From: Bacteroidales bacterium
GTDB taxonomy: Bacteria; Bacteroidota; Bacteroidia; Bacteroidales; UBA932
Direction: 5' to 3'
DNA: 64,000 bases
Assembly (NCBI GenBank): GCA_004552965.1
Contig: SFMU01000004.1
Location: 65,402-129,401 of the forward strand
Every line of letters starts with the position of its first letter. The first letter of the stretch is position 1. Made by a program: the position numbers and the translations under genes. The notes under the pieces were generated by a model. The model saw only the letters and a list, made by a program, of their open reading frames with translations. It was not told where the DNA came from and searched no databases. Shown here piece after piece: positions 60,600 to 64,000 of the stretch.

Positions 60600-63500
60600 C
60601 TACATGTCCATACCGTGACAATACTTGTACTTTTTGCCGGAACCGCAAGGACACGGCTCATTACGGCCAATCTTCCTGCCCACGTGAACAGGAGCATTAG
60701 GCTTTCTCTCGCCATTGGTGGTCAAGTCGTTGCGCTGGGTACGCATCTGGCTCATGTCGGTTCTCCGAACGTTCTGGGCAGGACGCGCCTCACTCTCGTC
60801 ACGCAACGGCACGAAGGCTCTCATCAGGAATGAAAGTACATCCTTGTTGAGACTGTCGAGCATCGAGGCAAAGAGGTTGTAGCTTTCAAGCTTATACACG
60901 ACGAGCGGATCCTTCTGCTCGTAGGCCGCATTCTGGACACTTGTGCGGAGATCATCCATTTCACGGAGGTGCTGCTTCCAGTGCTCATCGATCTGGTAAA
61001 GGATGATGGTACGGCTGAGAGCCTTTGCAACCTCACGGCAATCAGTGTTGTAGGCCTTCTCGAGATTGACAGAGAGGGTCAGCATCTTGCGCCCGTCAGA
61101 AATTGGAATTGCAATGTTCTGGTACATGCTTCCCTGCTTCTCGAAGACTTGCTTCACGAATGGATAGAGCTTCTCCGACATTGCTGTCATCCTTCTGCGG
61201 TAGACCTCGTCCATGTGCTTGCAGAGAGCGGAAGCGATCTGGTCGGAGGAGGCCTGCGAATAGAAGGCCTCGTCGAATCCAAGGTCGATCGACAGCTGAC
61301 TCATCACAAGTTCCTCGAAGTCTGAATATGCCAGGCCCTCGGACTTCTCGGCGAGAAGCGACGCCGTGTCTATCATCATATTCATGACGTCGATTTCGAT
61401 TCTTTCTCCCGACAGCGCATTGCGGCGGCGGGCATAGACGGCCTCACGCTGGTAGTTCATGACATCGTCATATTCAAGGAGCCTCTTACGGATGCCGAAG
61501 TTGTTCTCCTCAACCTTCTTCTGGGCATTCTCGATGGTCTTGGAGAGCATCCCGTGAGTGAGGGCTTCGTCATCCTGGACACCGAGCTTGTCCACTATTC
61601 CGGCAATCCTTTCGGAGCCGAACAGACGCATGAGTTTGTCTTCGAGAGAGACATAGAAGGTCGATGAGCCCGGGTCTCCCTGACGTCCCGCACGGCCTCT
61701 GAGCTGGCGGTCGACGCGGCGGGAATCGTGTCTCTCTGTGCCGATGATGGCAAGACCTCCCTTGGCCTTGACCTCATCGGAGAGTTTGATGTCGGTTCCA
61801 CGACCGGCCATGTTGGTTGCAATGGTCACGGTGCTGGACTGTCCGGCCATAGCGACGATCTCCGCCTCCCTGGCATGTTCCTTCGCATTGAGGACATTGT
61901 GCTTGATGCCTCTGAGACGGAGCATTCGGCTGAGGAGTTCGGAAGTCTCGACGTCGGTTGTACCCACGAGGACCGGGCGGCCTTCCTTTATCAGTTCGGC
62001 CACACGTTCGATGACCGCATTGAACTTCGCTTTCTTAGTCTTGTAGATAAGGTCATCCTCATCGCGCCTGATAACCGGACGGTTGGTCGGAATGACGACC
62101 ACATCAAGCTTGTAGATCGACCAGAACTCACCGGCCTCAGTCTCGGCAGTACCGGTCATACCGGACAGCTTGTGATACATCCTGAAGTAGTTCTGGAGAG
62201 TGATGGTGGCAAAAGTCTGCGTTGCAGCCTCGACCTTGACGTTCTCCTTGGCCTCGACAGCCTGATGGAGTCCGTCGCTCCAGCGGCGGCCTTCCATGAT
62301 ACGTCCGGTCTGCTCATCCACGATCTTGACCTTGTTGTCGATGACGATGTAATCCACATCCTTCTGGAACATCGCGTAAGCCTTGAGGAGCTGGAGGACA
62401 GTGTGGACTCGCTCGCTCTTGAGGGAATAGTCCTCCATCAGACGGTCCTTCTTCTCCTGTTTCTCCTCGGCGCTCAGGGATTCGTCCTTCTGGATCTCGG
62501 CGATCTTCATTCCCATGTCAGGCAGGACGAAGAAGTCCGAGTCGGAAACGGAATTGGCAAGGAACTCGTGTCCCTTGTCCGTGAGGTCGACCGAATGATG
62601 CTGCTCGTTGATCACGAAGTATAGTTCGTCGGTAACGATGTGCATCTCCCTTTCGTTGTCCTGCATGTAGTAGTTCTCGGCCTTCTGCATCATCTGCTTC
62701 ATTCCGGTCTCGGAAAGGAACTTGATGAGAGGCTGGTACTTCGGAAGTCCCTTGTAGGCCCTCAGGAGAAGTTTCCCACCTTCTTCGGAATTGCCGGCAG
62801 CAATCACCCTCTTCGCCTCGTTGAGGATCTGGGTGACAAGAGCGCGCTGCTTCATGTACAGATTCTCGACATTCGGTCTGAACGTCATGTACTGCTCGTC
62901 GTCCTGGGACTTGGCCACAGGACCGGAGATGATAAGAGGAGTACGGGCGTCGTCGATGAGCACGGAGTCGACCTCATCCACGATTGCGAAATGATGCTTG
63001 CGCTGAACGAGATCGTTCATGTTGACAGCCATGTTGTCACGCAGATAGTCGAAGCCGAACTCGTTGTTGGTACCGAAGGTGATGTCGCAGTTGTAGGCCT
63101 TCTTCCTGGCATCGGAATTCGGCTCATGCTTGTCGATACAGTCCACAGACAGGCCGTGGAACATGTAGAGAGGGCCCATCCACTCGGAATCTCGCTTGGA
63201 GAGGTAATCGTTGACCGTCACGACGTGGACTCCCTTGCCCGCAAGGGCATTGAGGAAAACAGGGAGTGTTGCCACAAGGGTCTTTCCTTCACCGGTTGCC
63301 ATCTCGGCGATCTTTCCCTGATGGAGAACGATACCGCCGATGAGCTGGACATCGTAGTGAACCATGTCCCAGGTGACTTCATTGCCGCCGGCCACCCAAT
63401 GGTTCTGCCAGACGGCCTTGTCGTCCTCGATATGGACGAAATCCTTGGTTATGCTGAGGTTGCGGTCGAAATCGGTGGCTGTCACCGTGATCGTTTCATT

Positions 63501-63872
63501 CTCCTTGAAGCGCCTGGCAGTCGACTTCATGATGGCGAAGGCCTCCGGAAGTATTTCCGCGAGTTCCTTTTCGATTGCCTCATCCTCATCCTTGACTATC
63601 TTGTCAGCCTCCGTCGCCAGAGACTCCTTTTCCGAGACCGGAATGTCCTCCTCAAGTTTCGCCTTGATACGGGCTATCTTCTCCTCGAATGGGGCCTCGA
63701 TCCCCGCAAGCCTGGCCCTGAGGGCAGCCGACCTGGAGCGGAGTTCATCATCAGAGAGCGCGTCAATCGGTCCGTAGGCGGCAAGAACCTTGTCAAGAAT
63801 CGGTCTGATCTGCTTGAGGTCCCTGTCGGCCTTGGAGCCGAAGATTTTCTTCAATATTCCTGCTAATGCCAT
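60600..63872 (-). CDS. secA: Preprotein translocase ATPase SecA
   Basis: Motor ATPase of the Sec export pathway, 1090 aa. The start at 63872 ([14 protein letters not shown]) is the conserved family N-terminus; a longer frame to 63929 runs into the 72-nt element. Walker A is MATGEGKT, Walker B IVDEVDS, and the helicase motif [12 protein letters not shown] is intact. Large inserted regions (about 300-420 and 470-530) make it longer than E. coli SecA, as is usual in Bacteroidota. The C-terminus has the SEC-C zinc motif [13 protein letters not shown], used for SecB or ribosome contact. Confidence 0.97.
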   Translation of the reverse strand: MALAGILKKIFGSKADRDLKQIRPILDKVLAAYGPIDALSDDELRSRSAALRARLAGIEAPFEEKIARIKAKLEEDIPVSEKESLATEADKIVKDEDEAIEKELAEILPEAFAIMKSTARRFKENETITVTATDFDRNLSITKDFVHIEDDKAVWQNHWVAGGNEVTWDMVHYDVQLIGGIVLHQGKIAEMATGEGKTLVATLPVFLNALAGKGVHVVTVNDYLSKRDSEWMGPLYMFHGLSVDCIDKHEPNSDARKKAYNCDITFGTNNEFGFDYLRDNMAVNMNDLVQRKHHFAIVDEVDSVLIDDARTPLIISGPVAKSQDDEQYMTFRPNVENLYMKQRALVTQILNEAKRVIAAGNSEEGGKLLLRAYKGLPKYQPLIKFLSETGMKQMMQKAENYYMQDNEREMHIVTDELYFVINEQHHSVDLTDKGHEFLANSVSDSDFFVLPDMGMKIAEIQKDESLSAEEKQEKKDRLMEDYSLKSERVHTVLQLLKAYAMFQKDVDYIVIDNKVKIVDEQTGRIMEGRRWSDGLHQAVEAKENVKVEAATQTFATITLQNYFRMYHKLSGMTGTAETEAGEFWSIYKLDVVVIPTNRPVIRRDEDDLIYKTKKAKFNAVIERVAELIKEGRPVLVGTTDVETSELLSRMLRLRGIKHNVLNAKEHAREAEIVAMAGQSSTVTIATNMAGRGTDIKLSDEVKAKGGLAIIGTERHDSRRVDRQLRGRAGRQGDPGSSTFYVSLEDKLMRLFGSERIAGIVDKLGVQDDEALTHGMLSKTIENAQKKVEENNFGIRKRLLEYDDVMNYQREAVYARRRNALSGERIEIDVMNMMIDTASLLAEKSEGLAYSDFEELVMSQLSIDLGFDEAFYSQASSDQIASALCKHMDEVYRRRMTAMSEKLYPFVKQVFEKQGSMYQNIAIPISDGRKMLTLSVNLEKAYNTDCREVAKALSRTIILYQIDEHWKQHLREMDDLRTSVQNAAYEQKDPLVVYKLESYNLFASMLDSLNKDVLSFLMRAFVPLRDESEARPAQNVRRTDMSQMRTQRNDLTTNGERKPNAPVHVGRKIGRNEPCPCGSGKKYKYCHGMDM

Positions 63873-63899
63873 ATACGATAGTAAATTTTTCAAACAATT

Positions 63900-63970
63900 C
63901 AAGTTTCGCAAGTTGCAAGTACTTATCATTCAGTGGACTTTCCACCATACGCGAACTTTCGCTCACGTCA
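63900..63970 (-). promoter_or_regulatory. 72-nt conserved element, copy B (secA leader)
   Basis: Lies 27 bp before the secA start. It matches copy A at 24221 in two blocks (17/18 and 34/38 bases), with a variable middle that here forms AAGTACTT. On the sense strand it ends in ACTTGCGAAACTTGA. No clear TAnnTTTG box was found near it, so it may itself contain the promoter. Confidence 0.6.
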
Positions 63971-64000
63971 TGATCTTTATCCACGCTACCCTATCCCTAA

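Noticed and set aside
62640..63866. 408-codon plus-strand frame opposite secA
   Set aside because: Shadow of SecA, as is the frame at 61728-62624.

Overview
The window reads as a chromosomal stretch from a Bacteroidales bacterium, probably an uncultured gut or rumen lineage (an RC9/Cryptobacteroides-like or Rikenellaceae-like organism is my guess, not proven). Reasons: the -7 promoter motif TAnnTTTG typical of Bacteroidota recurs upstream of genes and tRNAs; Shine-Dalgarno sites are weak; and the gene families (secreted GH106 and GH127 glycosidases, PmbA/TldD pair, DUF4886 SGNH protein, bactofilin, SecA with a SEC-C tail, PrdX-type deacylase) are typical of the phylum. There is no rRNA, no recognisable insertion sequence or integrase, no SusC/SusD pair and no CRISPR array.

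Layout. 0-9 kb (+): a POT peptide transporter cut by the window edge, a DUF2400 protein, a zeta-toxin-like kinase, TldD/TldE, a SlyD-like isomerase with a Cys/Gly/His tail, a glycosyltransferase and TrkA. 9-16 kb (-): Uup-type ABC-F, a GH106 rhamnosidase, a Tat-exported Gfo/Idh oxidoreductase and a PanE-like reductase. 16.4-26.4 kb: a TetR-GNAT fusion, a start-less ORF, a zinc peptidase lipoprotein, a TIM-barrel-like secreted protein, greA, an SDR, two phospholipid-synthesis genes and a GH127 arabinofuranosidase. 26.5-32.2 kb (+): PrdX, then a tightly packed four-gene set (steroid 5-alpha-reductase family, Old-Yellow-Enzyme flavin reductase, two SDRs), then pgi. 32-39 kb: ettA, a DUF4886 protein, tRNA-Asp, a GDPD, an FAD dehydrogenase and tsaD. 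39.4-47.4 kb (+): tamB, an RsmI homologue, folB, mtaB and an MBL hydrolase. 47.4-54.2 kb (-): recQ, a second GH106-like enzyme, a YkvA protein and a GlpT-like transporter. 54.4-57 kb (+): grpE, dnaJ, rplS and tRNA-Arg. 57-58.8 kb is a gene-poor, repeat- and hairpin-rich interval ending at tRNA-Gly. 59-64 kb: a GxDLY/GDSL hydrolase, bactofilin and secA.

Main biological points. (1) The genes at 27.1-30.7 kb have the composition expected of a steroid or bile-acid A-ring reduction operon: 5-alpha-reductase, OYE-type ene-reductase (5-beta-reductase candidate) and two short-chain hydroxysteroid dehydrogenase candidates, with overlapping or nearly adjacent reading frames. (2) The secreted GH106, GH106-like, GH127, GDSL and Gfo/Idh proteins suggest trimming of rhamnose- and arabinose-containing plant polysaccharides, although they are scattered rather than in one locus. 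(3) The DNA carries unusual non-coding structure: a hexamer (GAATAT/ATATTC) strongly over-represented in all reading frames, a conserved ~72-nt element at the same distance upstream of secA and of a phospholipid-synthesis gene, and a 57.3-58.7 kb array of 72/105-bp modules whose junctions can fold into stem-loops.
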